Positions 1 through 7,572 of a stretch of 15,507 bases of DNA are shown piece after piece. The stretch covers positions 1-15,507 of the forward strand of contig JAISZE010000155.1 of assembly GCA_031269405.1 (NCBI GenBank), in the 5' to 3' direction. The notes below the pieces were generated by a model. The model was given only the letters and a program-made list of their open reading frames with translations, ran no database searches and was not told the origin of the DNA. Positions within the stretch are counted from its first letter, which is position 1; each line of letters begins with the position of its first letter. Origin of the DNA: Treponema sp. (GTDB lineage: Bacteria > Spirochaetota > Spirochaetia > Treponematales > Breznakiellaceae). A program made the translations under genes and the position numbers.

Positions 1-1472
1 CAAGCCTCAAGTCGGTGGGGTCGGACAATCTAACTGTTAAAACCTGGTACGACGCTGTAGGTACAGTTTTTTCTAAGTCTTATTCACTTGTTCAGGACGA
101 TGATGAGGGCTGGACTACCTGTGATCAGGTCTGGATGATCCTTGACATCCCTGCTCCCAGCAACAACCCATCAGCCCCGTTGAAGTTGGAGTTTACCTTG
201 ACCACCCAGAATGATGGTGTTTTCTCAATGACCGAGACTCTTACCAATATTCCCAACGATGACATGAGCAATATTAACCGGACTTTAGCTGTTTACGAAA
301 TCATCACCAGCGGCATTATCAATGGAACCGTAGCCCCCTCACCGGTTTACGCCAAGCAGAGCGAGAATGTTACCCTTACTGTTACCCCCGCAAGTGGTGG
401 CTATGCCTACACCTCGGGAAGCCTCAATGTAAACAGCGGAACAGTCACCTTGACTGATGGTGATGATGATACCTGGACTTTCACCATGCCTGCCAGCAAT
501 GTGTTGGTAACCGCCGAATTTCACAAGAAAAATGTCCCCCTTTCGGGTACGCTCACTATCAATATACCTCTAAGCCTCGAAGGAACCGCTGTAAAAGTAG
601 AAGTTTATACCGAAGATCCCAGTACTCCCAATGTTTCGCCGGTAGCCCACTATGATAGTACTATTGACTTCAATGTTTCCAACAATTGGAACTGGTCGGT
701 AGAAATCGATAGAGACGATGCTAACCCCTTTGACGCCTATATCGTGTTTTTGTTTGATCCTTCTGGTGATACTTTTGATGATGATACTTTTAAACTGGAC
801 AAACACCTCACCAATATTCCCAATGGTGGTATGATTATTAACCAGAGTCTCAATATTTACAAAGTTATCGTCAGTAACAGCATCAGTGGCGTCACAAAAG
901 GAGGAACCATAAGCTCCTCAAAAGAATATGAACAGCCAGGTACGGAAGTTACCTTGACGGCGATACCTGAGGATGGATACGAGCATGTCCCCGGAAAACT
1001 CATGGTGAATGGCGAATTAATCCCCCTTTCCTCTTATAACGGCATTGATGATACATTTAACTGGGAGTATGAATTCACCATGCCTGGAGCGAACGCGAGT
1101 ATCTTTGCGGAGGAATCTCCCTTCAAGGTGTCAACCAGCGCCAACCTGAGCAGCCTTTCAATAACAGCGGGAGGCGCTTCTTTAGGTCCGGATCCTTTCA
1201 ATCCCAACATGGTTTATTATACATTCGGTCCGTATGACGATTCGGAAAATGTGACGATCATAGCAAATGCCCTGGTTGGGACAGACGCAGAAATTTCGTT
1301 GTATCTCAATGACGATATGGTTGCTCCGTTATATTCTTCTACAGGCACTTTGTCAGAAACAATAGATGCCGAGGATATGGACACCATCACGAGCATTAGC
1401 ATCAAAGTAGAGGTTCCAAATATTGCGGAAAAGTGGTATATTATCGAAATTAACCGGGATGGCGATCAGTAA
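1..1472 (+). CDS. C-terminal part of a surface-type repeat protein (Flg_new_2-like repeats, cadherin-like end); 5' partial
   Basis: The frame is open from base 3 with no stop, so the gene begins upstream; the GTG at 15 is only the first internal start-like codon and residues are counted from it. Two copies of a composite module are visible: a beta-rich stretch ending in LTNIP (residues 76-80 and 265-269, period 189), then a repeat of the bacterial Flg_new_2/InlB-B type (about 97-169 and 285-366), each ending in the typical FTMPxxN (157-162, 354-360). Residues 376-481 resemble the cadherin-like beta-sandwich family: NLSSLSITAGG, then FNPNMVYYTF, and a final WYIIEINR. There is no membrane segment or sorting signal, so it is probably an exported or surface structural/adhesive protein. 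Base composition looks clearly lower in G+C than the genes downstream (one sampled line 40%). Family resemblance is good; the exact role is unknown. Confidence 0.8.
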   Translation, partial: SLKSVGSDNLTVKTWYDAVGTVFSKSYSLVQDDDEGWTTCDQVWMILDIPAPSNNPSAPLKLEFTLTTQNDGVFSMTETLTNIPNDDMSNINRTLAVYEIITSGIINGTVAPSPVYAKQSENVTLTVTPASGGYAYTSGSLNVNSGTVTLTDGDDDTWTFTMPASNVLVTAEFHKKNVPLSGTLTINIPLSLEGTAVKVEVYTEDPSTPNVSPVAHYDSTIDFNVSNNWNWSVEIDRDDANPFDAYIVFLFDPSGDTFDDDTFKLDKHLTNIPNGGMIINQSLNIYKVIVSNSISGVTKGGTISSSKEYEQPGTEVTLTAIPEDGYEHVPGKLMVNGELIPLSSYNGIDDTFNWEYEFTMPGANASIFAEESPFKVSTSANLSSLSITAGGASLGPDPFNPNMVYYTFGPYDDSENVTIIANALVGTDAEISLYLNDDMVAPLYSSTGTLSETIDAEDMDTITSISIKVEVPNIAEKWYIIEINRDGDQ

Positions 1473-1500
1473 GCATTGACGGAATACAACCGACTAAACA

Positions 1501-1507
1501 AAGGAGA
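1501..1507 (+). promoter_or_regulatory. Shine-Dalgarno AAGGAGA fixing a TTG start
   Basis: AAGGAGA lies 5 nt before the TTG at 1513, and no ATG competes nearby. This supports the TTG as the real start of the cyclase-like sensor. The 40-nt gap after the previous gene holds no convincing promoter or terminator. Confidence 0.75.
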
Positions 1508-1512
1508 CTGCT

Positions 1513-3411
1513 TTGTCTGAAGAAGCTGTAGACGCAAAGAAGGAAAAGGACCCGAAAAGACGGGTTAAGTTCCCTTTTGGCATAAAGCTGGTGGTTATTG
1601 TTACGGTTATTCTCCTCGGGGCGGCCTGGACGATTACGGCCCTTATGGCGGCTATGGTTTCCGCGGAACTGGGAAAGACAGCGGAGGACAATAACGCCGT
1701 CCTGAACGCCAGGGCCGCAGCAGGGGCGGAAGACCGGCTGTACCGCGTCAGGGCGGACGCCCTTATCCTCATGGACCTTGCGGCAGCCGCAGGGAATAAC
1801 AGTTCCTTCATACAGCAGACGGAAACCGTCTTTTTTGAGCGCCGCCAGGACATTGCTGCGCTGATCATTCCTGAAGGTCTCAGCTTCATTAACCGCCTCT
1901 ATTTCAAAAACAACGAAGCCGATGCAGGCGGCCTTGCCTTGTGGCTCGGAAGGGAAACCGAAAGCGTCAAGCGCGCCGCAGCGGGGGAGCCGGTCCTTAA
2001 GAACGCCGCTTCAGCCCTGGGGGTCCCGCTCCTTGCTTTGTTCTATCCCTGGCGGGAACAGGGTGTTGAAAATTCCTTTGTTATCTTCTTTTCTCCCGAA
2101 GGCCTTGCGGAGATCTTCGGTTCAGGCGCAAACGCCGCCATTATGATCAATGACGCCGGGGATGTCCTGGTCCACCCCGATATCGGACAGATCCTTTCAG
2201 CCGCGAATATGGCGAAGGACCCCCTGGTGGAAGCCCTCTGGACAGCGGATACGGAGACCATCAGGCTGCTTTACAGCGACGGGGACGCCAGGTTCTACGG
2301 CGCAGGCCGCAAGCTTTCCATCGCCGGGGCCTCGGTGCTGTCTGTTGTGGAATACGGCCTGGTTACCGGAAGCGTAACCGCCGCTACAAGGCGGAATATC
2401 CTGCTCTCCCTAACGGTGATGTTTGTCGCCATCCTCATCACCTGGTTCTTTTCCAGGACTATCACTTCCCACATCAAGCGCCTTATGAAGGCTGCCGAAA
2501 AAATCGAGCTCGGCGAATTCGAGCTTGACCTCAAAGCCAAGTCCTGGGATGAAATGGGCGTGCTTACCGAAAGGTTTGTCCACATGGGCCGGGGCCTTAC
2601 GGAATGGGAAAAGGTCAAAAACCTTGTAGGCCGTTTCCACAGCCAGGAAATTACCGGCAGGGCCAGGCAGGGGGAACTGGTTCTGACCGGGGAACTCAGA
2701 CAGGTTGTGGCGCTCTACGCCAGCTTCCATTCATTCACTGAGATTTCCGCAAAAAGCAGCCCCGAAGAAGCCCTGACTATCCTTAACAGGTATCTTTCCA
2801 AAATGGCGGACAGCGTGGAAAAGACCGGGGGCATTGTTGACCGCTTTATCGGAACCAGGATGATAGCAGCCTGGGGCCTTCCCCTTCCGGGAAAAGACCC
2901 TGCGGAAAACGCCATGAACAGTATACGTTCCGCCTTGATGATGCGGGCGGCGATGTGGGAACTCAACTCCACCCGGGGGGGGGCGGAAAAGCCCCTTTTG
3001 CGCATAAGCTGCGGGATTCACGCCGGGGAAGTCCTTGCCGGGAGCCTGGGTTCACCAAGGTATCTGGAGTATTCCCTTACCGGCAAGGCCGTAGACGGGG
3101 CCGTGTTTACCGAAAGCCGCTGCGTCCCTAACGCCGTGGATATCGCTGTGTCCGAAGAACTGTGGAACCTCATAGGCGACACGATCCTTTCCGAAGAGCT
3201 GCCGCCCGGCGAAGAGGTGCAGGGCGAAGACGGCTGGGACTTCCGGGTTTTCGGCCTCGTGAACCTCAGAGCCCTCAAAGCCAGGGAGAAACAGCGCTGG
3301 CCCTTTACCCTGGACGATGTGCGGGAATCCCTTGAGTCCGGGGCGCCTGACAGTAATAATGATGGTGATAGTGATGAAACCCAGGGGGGAGGGGCGGACT
3401 TAAACGGGTAA
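1513..3411 (+). CDS. Membrane sensor protein: Cache-like extracytoplasmic domain, HAMP, degenerate class III adenylate/guanylate cyclase domain
   Basis: This 632-aa protein starts at TTG. It has a basic N-terminus, TM1 at about 23-50, an extracytoplasmic sensor at about 51-293 containing a Cache-like AIMINDAGDVLVHPD strand pair (209-223), TM2 at about 295-315, HAMP at about 316-366, and a class III nucleotidyl cyclase fold at about 385-585. The fold is recognisable from GELRQVVALYASFHSFTEIS, GGIVDRFIG, AAWGLP, GIHAGEVLAGSLGS and YSLTG. Every usual catalytic position is altered: the metal-binding Asp pair is Ser404 and Thr448, the base-selecting Lys/Asp are Arg444 and Lys525, and the transition-state Asn/Arg are Asp528 and Phe532. 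It is therefore probably a pseudo-cyclase that transmits or binds a signal, not an enzyme; a heterodimer role is conceivable but would still lack the metal site. The C-terminal tail (608-632) is acidic and low-complexity. A nine-G run sits at 2975-2983. The stop is 3 nt before the FecR gene, indicating co-expression. Confidence 0.9.
   Translation: MSEEAVDAKKEKDPKRRVKFPFGIKLVVIVTVILLGAAWTITALMAAMVSAELGKTAEDNNAVLNARAAAGAEDRLYRVRADALILMDLAAAAGNNSSFIQQTETVFFERRQDIAALIIPEGLSFINRLYFKNNEADAGGLALWLGRETESVKRAAAGEPVLKNAASALGVPLLALFYPWREQGVENSFVIFFSPEGLAEIFGSGANAAIMINDAGDVLVHPDIGQILSAANMAKDPLVEALWTADTETIRLLYSDGDARFYGAGRKLSIAGASVLSVVEYGLVTGSVTAATRRNILLSLTVMFVAILITWFFSRTITSHIKRLMKAAEKIELGEFELDLKAKSWDEMGVLTERFVHMGRGLTEWEKVKNLVGRFHSQEITGRARQGELVLTGELRQVVALYASFHSFTEISAKSSPEEALTILNRYLSKMADSVEKTGGIVDRFIGTRMIAAWGLPLPGKDPAENAMNSIRSALMMRAAMWELNSTRGGAEKPLLRISCGIHAGEVLAGSLGSPRYLEYSLTGKAVDGAVFTESRCVPNAVDIAVSEELWNLIGDTILSEELPPGEEVQGEDGWDFRVFGLVNLRALKAREKQRWPFTLDDVRESLESGAPDSNNDGDSDETQGGGADLNG
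2975..2983 (+). repeat. Homopolymeric G9 tract inside the cyclase-like gene
   Basis: Nine consecutive G cover codons for Arg488 to Ala491, in the middle of the cyclase-type domain. It is the longest G run I see in the window; others are six or seven. Loss or gain of one G would frameshift the last ~140 codons. Whether it varies cannot be seen from one sequence. Confidence 0.85.
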
Positions 3412-3414
3412 ACG

Positions 3415-6309
3415 ATGGCAAAAGGACCAAAAGGCAAAAATTCAAAACAGTGGTACAACCCCGATTCCCTTGTAATGAACATCGTTGTGTCGGTGATCTG
3501 CCTTTTGGGCATAGGAGGCAGCCTCTGGCTTTTCAGGACAGACCTGAACGATACCCTCAGGCGTCTGGCAGAGGAGCCTGTGGGCACTGTTGTCTGGAAA
3601 GAAAGGACCGTCCAGCGCCGGGCCTCAGGCAGGGTGCTCTGGGAACAGTTGGAGCGTTCTTCTTCCCTTTATGACGGCGACTTTATTACTGCCAATGATT
3701 TTTCAGGCGCCAGGATCGAATTCATAAACGGCGAAAACCTGGAACTCCTGCCGGGTACTTCAACCCAGATCTTTTACCGCCACGAAGACATATCCCGTAT
3801 TGAATTAATCGAAGGCGCCCTGTCGCTTCTTACCGGGCGTTTTACCGTAACCGTATCCAAAGGCGCCGAAAGGGTAAACCTCAATCCCAGGACCCTGGCT
3901 TCAGTGGAAGCCCGGAAGGGTATAAGGCTCAACCTGTTTCAGGGCTCCGGTTCCCTTACAGCATCAGGGGAAACCCGCAGGGCCGAGGCAGGGGAAAGCC
4001 TGGAAACAGGGGAAGACGGAACCTTCCTGGGCAGCCCGGGGGTCATGGTGGTTTCCCCCAGGAACGGGACCAGGATCATCAGGGCCGTTGGGGGCGCCGA
4101 AGAAGTGGAATTCATCTGGCGCAGGGTCAACGCGCCTGAGGACAGCAAGGTCGTGCTGGAACTCGCGGAAGACAGGGAATTTACCCGGCGCCTGGGTTCC
4201 TGGACCGGAACCGGCGCTTCCGCGGTTTTTGAACTCTTTCCGGGAACCTTTTACTGGAAAGCCTACGATCTTTCAGCCCCTGAAAGCGCCGATCAGGGCA
4301 GGCTGGAGATAGCCGTTTCCCCGGGGTTCCAGGCCCTTTCCCCGGCGTCCGGTTCGGTCTACCGGTATACGTCAAAACTCCCGGAACTGCGCTTTTCCTG
4401 GTCAGCTCCTGAAGAGGTTTCGGAGCTGGTTCTGGAAGCGGCGGACAATCCCGGTATGAGGCAGCCGGTTTTCCGGCAGCAGATAAAGAGCAGTTCCGGC
4501 AGCGGCGGTTCTTTCGCCTATTCCGGCCTGGCCGAAGGCGACTGGTACTGGCGGGTAAGCCCGGTCTACCCTGAAGGGGTGGAAGGGAAGGATCTCCCTT
4601 CGCAGGTCAATGCTTTTACCATTGTCCGGGAATCTGAACTGGCCGTTCCGGTTCTTTCTTTTCCCGCATCAGGATCCGTGGTTTATACCGGCTCCGGTAC
4701 GGGGAATATCTATTTTTCATGGAAACCCCTGGAAGAGGCGGTTTCGTATTCGGTTTTTGTTTGCCGGGACCGGGAACTCTCAGAGACCCTCATTTCGGCT
4801 TCAACAACCCGCAATTATTACGCCTACGATCCCGGTACAGGCATCCTGGGCGAAGGGGACTACTACTGGGGCGTTTACCAGACAGCCGGAAATGAACAGC
4901 GGTCCGGGATCAGCACTCCGGTTCCCTTTTCGGTCAGAAACGGCGATACAGCGCTCCGCATTATTTACCCGCCTGATAATCACAGCGTAACGGCGGACCG
5001 CTCGCCTGATCTGAGTTACAGATGGAAGAATCTCTCTTTTCCGGTGAAGTTCCAGATCTCCGAACGTCCCGATTTTTCCCCGCCTCTTATCAGGGACGAC
5101 GCGGTTAACGGTTCCGCTGCCCATGGGAGCTTCCTCAATCCCGGCGTCTACTACTGGCGCATTGCCGCCGAAACCTCAGCGGGCAGTTTCGACAGTTCTC
5201 CCAGGCGGCTGGTGGTTTCCCCTTCTCTGGAAGCTCCAAAGGTACTGGCGCCTGGGAATGGCGAGGTCCTCAAAATAGAGGAAGGGAAGGCGGTAACCTT
5301 CAGTTGGGAACGGATGAACTACGCCGACTATTACCAGTTCAGCCTTTTTGTAGACGGACGAGACGCGCCGCTGACGGAAATCCTCTCTTTGTCGAGCAGC
5401 CAGGTAATGGTCTATTTCGATTCCAGGACAGCAGGAAAGTTCAGATGGACTGTTCAGGGTTTCAGCGATCCTACGCTGGAAACCCTTGGCCGCTCAGGGC
5501 TCATCGCGTCCAGCCGCTTTACCGTCAGCCCCCCGGCGTCGGTCGTCCTTGCAGGAGGAGAGGAAGCTACCTGGACGGTTCCCAGAATCTCGAATGTCCA
5601 GTCCTTCTCGGGCCAGATCCGTTCCCCTGTAACCCTCCAGTATCCTGAGTCGGGGGCCAGTATTGACGGCATAAGCGCCCTCCGGGCCCCTCCTGAGGCC
5701 AAATGGTCTGCTTCGGAGCCGCTTAAAAACATACAGCTCGTGATTTCCAGAAACGAGAATCCCATAAGCGATCCAAGGGCCATTATCCTGGAAATGGGGA
5801 GCCAGGCTTCTTCCATCACCTTCCCTTCCCTGACCGAAGGCGTCTGGTATTGGACCATACAGGGGGACACCGCTGACGGCAGGGGGGTGAGCTCAGGCGA
5901 TCCTTTCTTTTTTTCTGTCCTGGCCATCCCGCCGCTGCCGCCGCCGCGCCGGTTCCAGCCTGAGAATGAGGCTGTCCTCACCCTGGCCCAACTGACACGG
6001 GACAGGAGCATCACCTTCAACTGGGAGACTATCGAAGGCGCCAACGCCTATATCTTTTCCCTTTTTGGCGACGGGGACCCGCCTAAACCCCTTATCACCG
6101 GACCTGCCGATCCCGAAACCTCTTATGTGCTTGAAGATCTGACCCTCCTTGATCAGGACAGTTACTTATGGCAAGTCGAGGCGGTCTACCGGAATCAAAA
6201 CGGCGTCATTGAACAGCGCGGGATTATCGAACAGCATCCCTTTGTTATTGATGTAGCCAGGTCGAACACCCTCCAGACCCACAGCCAGGGACCCATGTAT
6301 GGCCAATAG
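3415..6309 (+). CDS. Membrane-anchored FecR-domain protein with seven FnIII/Ig-like beta-sandwich repeats
   Basis: The protein has 964 aa. The start ATG lies 3 nt after the previous stop with no well-placed Shine-Dalgarno, which suggests translational coupling. A single TM helix at about 19-40 follows a basic N-terminus, so the rest should be periplasmic. A FecR-type domain covers about 55-205: the pattern LYDGDFITANDFSGARIEF, then LELLPGTST, then IELIEGALSL is typical. From about 210 to 950 come seven ~100-residue beta-sandwich repeats, each closing with an aromatic-x-W strand: FYWK 279, WYWR 377, YYWG 483, YYWR 579, FRWT 676, WYWT 811, YLWQ 917. A proline-rich hinge (839-844) precedes the last repeat. 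FecR domains elsewhere relay signals across the periplasm or act as ligand-binding scaffolds; here no sigma factor or TonB receptor is adjacent, so a scaffold or sensor-partner role is inferred. Its end overlaps the next gene by 11 nt. Confidence 0.87.
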   Translation: MAKGPKGKNSKQWYNPDSLVMNIVVSVICLLGIGGSLWLFRTDLNDTLRRLAEEPVGTVVWKERTVQRRASGRVLWEQLERSSSLYDGDFITANDFSGARIEFINGENLELLPGTSTQIFYRHEDISRIELIEGALSLLTGRFTVTVSKGAERVNLNPRTLASVEARKGIRLNLFQGSGSLTASGETRRAEAGESLETGEDGTFLGSPGVMVVSPRNGTRIIRAVGGAEEVEFIWRRVNAPEDSKVVLELAEDREFTRRLGSWTGTGASAVFELFPGTFYWKAYDLSAPESADQGRLEIAVSPGFQALSPASGSVYRYTSKLPELRFSWSAPEEVSELVLEAADNPGMRQPVFRQQIKSSSGSGGSFAYSGLAEGDWYWRVSPVYPEGVEGKDLPSQVNAFTIVRESELAVPVLSFPASGSVVYTGSGTGNIYFSWKPLEEAVSYSVFVCRDRELSETLISASTTRNYYAYDPGTGILGEGDYYWGVYQTAGNEQRSGISTPVPFSVRNGDTALRIIYPPDNHSVTADRSPDLSYRWKNLSFPVKFQISERPDFSPPLIRDDAVNGSAAHGSFLNPGVYYWRIAAETSAGSFDSSPRRLVVSPSLEAPKVLAPGNGEVLKIEEGKAVTFSWERMNYADYYQFSLFVDGRDAPLTEILSLSSSQVMVYFDSRTAGKFRWTVQGFSDPTLETLGRSGLIASSRFTVSPPASVVLAGGEEATWTVPRISNVQSFSGQIRSPVTLQYPESGASIDGISALRAPPEAKWSASEPLKNIQLVISRNENPISDPRAIILEMGSQASSITFPSLTEGVWYWTIQGDTADGRGVSSGDPFFFSVLAIPPLPPPRRFQPENEAVLTLAQLTRDRSITFNWETIEGANAYIFSLFGDGDPPKPLITGPADPETSYVLEDLTLLDQDSYLWQVEAVYRNQNGVIEQRGIIEQHPFVIDVARSNTLQTHSQGPMYGQ

Positions 6310-7471
6310 ACGGTTTCTGTTCCTGCTGTTCGCCCTTTTTGTCTTTTCCGCCTCTGCGTTCCCCCAGGAGACCTCGTACCGCCTTGAGGAGACCGAAGGA
6401 GGGTCCCTCTTTGTACAGCACCTGGAATGGGAAAGTACCGAGTACGCTTCCAGGTACGAAGTGGTTCTGGAACAAAAAAAGATAAGTACCTATACCCAGG
6501 TGATGCGGCGGATCGTGGAAGCGCCTTTTCTGGACATTTCCATCCCTGCCGGCGAATACAGGTATAAAATTTCCAGCTTCAATGTTTTAGGCAGGCTGGA
6601 CGCCGAATCGGAGTGGGTCTATTTCAGCGTTATCCCGGCCCTCCAGCCTGTTATCTTCAGCTATGATCCGGAAAATTTTTATTTCGACCGCCCTTCTTTG
6701 AGGATTATACGCCTTGAAGGGGTAAACCTCACTATGGAGTCTGAAATCTACCTGCTCCGCCGCAATGAGGACCCCCAGGCGGAACCGGAAAAGATCGTGC
6801 CCCGGGAGGTGCGGCGCACGGAACTTGGGGAAAGCGCCCAATTGGTTTTTTATGAAGAAGATCTCCTGGCAGGGGTCTACGATATTCTGGTCTTCAACCC
6901 GGGGGGCCTTGAAACTGCCGCAGGGCCTTTCGGCATCTCTGTGGCCAAGCCCTATGATATAAACCTTTCTGCCGGGTATGCACCTTTGATCAAGCTTTAC
7001 GGCCCTGCCCCCCGCCTCATCGACTCGGCTTTTATCCCCCTGGGCTTCAGCGCCAGGGCGAGTTTCGTTCCCTTTAAACGGGACACCGGCTTCTTCGGCG
7101 CCGAGGCGGATTTGAGCTGGAACTACCTCTATACCCAGGATGACAACTTTATCACCAGGGCCAGTTTCGTCAATTTCCACATAAACGCCCTGTACCAGTA
7201 CTGGTATATAAAAAATATCCTGGCTTTTAACGCCCGCCTCGGTTTGGGCCTGAGCGGCGTCCTTAACTATTATTTCGAATTTGTTGATACCGGCAAGACA
7301 TGGGATCCCATGTCTTCGGCCTTTTTTTCCGTTGGTCTCGGCGCGTCTGTCCAGTGGCTCTTCTACGGCCAGCTTTACGCCGAAGCGGGCTTTGACTACT
7401 TCCACGCCGCCGCCAAGGCTATGCCTATGGGCTTTCTCCGCTTTACCCTCAGCATGGGCTGGCAGCTCTGA
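6299..7471 (+). CDS. Exported protein: FnIII-like and IPT/TIG-like domains plus C-terminal outer-membrane beta-barrel-like domain
   Basis: The protein has 390 aa and overlaps the FecR gene by 11 nt, so the two are probably translationally coupled. A signal peptide spans about 1-23 (MANRR, then hydrophobic FLFLLFALFVF, then SASAFPQ). Residues 30-112 look like one beta-sandwich repeat related to those of the preceding protein, with an AGEYRYKISSF closing strand. Residues 116-217 look IPT/TIG-like (PVIFSYDPENF, then LEGVNL, then LLAGVYDILVFNPGGLE). Residues 219-390 consist of alternating aromatic/hydrophobic strands with glycine turns and end in FTLSMGWQL, as expected for a small, roughly eight-strand outer-membrane barrel with a C-terminal insertion signal. 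The cassette suggests an envelope-spanning trio: inner-membrane sensor, periplasmic FecR repeats and outer-membrane component. By length and order it could correspond to T. pallidum TP0483, recalled from memory and not verified. A terminator-like hairpin follows its stop. Confidence 0.8.
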   Translation: MANRRFLFLLFALFVFSASAFPQETSYRLEETEGGSLFVQHLEWESTEYASRYEVVLEQKKISTYTQVMRRIVEAPFLDISIPAGEYRYKISSFNVLGRLDAESEWVYFSVIPALQPVIFSYDPENFYFDRPSLRIIRLEGVNLTMESEIYLLRRNEDPQAEPEKIVPREVRRTELGESAQLVFYEEDLLAGVYDILVFNPGGLETAAGPFGISVAKPYDINLSAGYAPLIKLYGPAPRLIDSAFIPLGFSARASFVPFKRDTGFFGAEADLSWNYLYTQDDNFITRASFVNFHINALYQYWYIKNILAFNARLGLGLSGVLNYYFEFVDTGKTWDPMSSAFFSVGLGASVQWLFYGQLYAEAGFDYFHAAAKAMPMGFLRFTLSMGWQL

Positions 7472-7474
7472 GAA

Positions 7475-7515
7475 TTGAGGCTGTTCCAAAACTTCGGCTT
7501 TTGGAGCAAGCTCAA
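7475..7515 (+). terminator. Long hairpin after the FecR cassette, probable terminator
   Basis: TTGAGGCTGTTCCAAAA (7475-7491) pairs with TTTTGGAGCAAGCTCAA (7499-7515) around the loop CTTCGGC. Of 17 pairs only 7480/7510 and 7481/7509 fail, and 7484/7506 is a G-T wobble. It starts 3 nt after the stop of the barrel-like gene. The T-run (7526-7531) is 10 nt beyond the stem, not directly adjoining, so an intrinsic terminator is likely but not textbook. A dispersed palindromic repeat is the alternative. Confidence 0.6.
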
Positions 7516-7519
7516 ATAA

Positions 7520-7549
7520 TTGACATTTTTTATTGTTAACTGGTAGTAT
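7520..7549 (+). promoter_or_regulatory. Sigma70-type promoter with extended -10 for the polysaccharide operon
   Basis: A perfect -35 TTGACA (7520-7525) is followed, after an 18-nt AT-rich spacer, by TAGTAT (7544-7549, 4/6 match) preceded by TGG, which gives an extended -10 (TGn). The expected start is near 7556, leaving a short leader before the Shine-Dalgarno at 7561. The spacer holds the palindrome GTTAAC (7535-7540), which may or may not be an operator. This is the only good promoter found in the window, and it sits exactly where the gene set changes. Confidence 0.7.
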
Positions 7550-7560
7550 TATACGAAAAC

Positions 7561-7568
7561 AGGGAGGA
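7561..7568 (+). promoter_or_regulatory. Shine-Dalgarno AGGGAGGA for the GTG start of the CotH-like gene
   Basis: AGGGAGGA precedes the GTG at 7573 by 4 nt. The GTG start gives a complete lipoprotein signal peptide, so both lines of evidence agree. Confidence 0.75.
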
Positions 7569-7572
7569 ATCG

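Noticed and set aside
1473..1512. TTGACG at 1476 as a promoter for the cyclase-like gene
   Set aside because: No acceptable -10 lies at 16-18 nt; the nearest candidate TAAACA is only 13 nt away.
5928..5952. CCG-rich simple repeat as a regulatory or unstable element
   Set aside because: It encodes the proline-rich hinge PPLPPPRR of the FecR protein in frame, and its impurity argues against slippage.
6587..7489. 300-codon minus-strand frame opposite the IPT/barrel-like gene
   Set aside because: It shows no recognisable domain or signal, and it is a shadow of a gene with signal peptide and barrel-like end.
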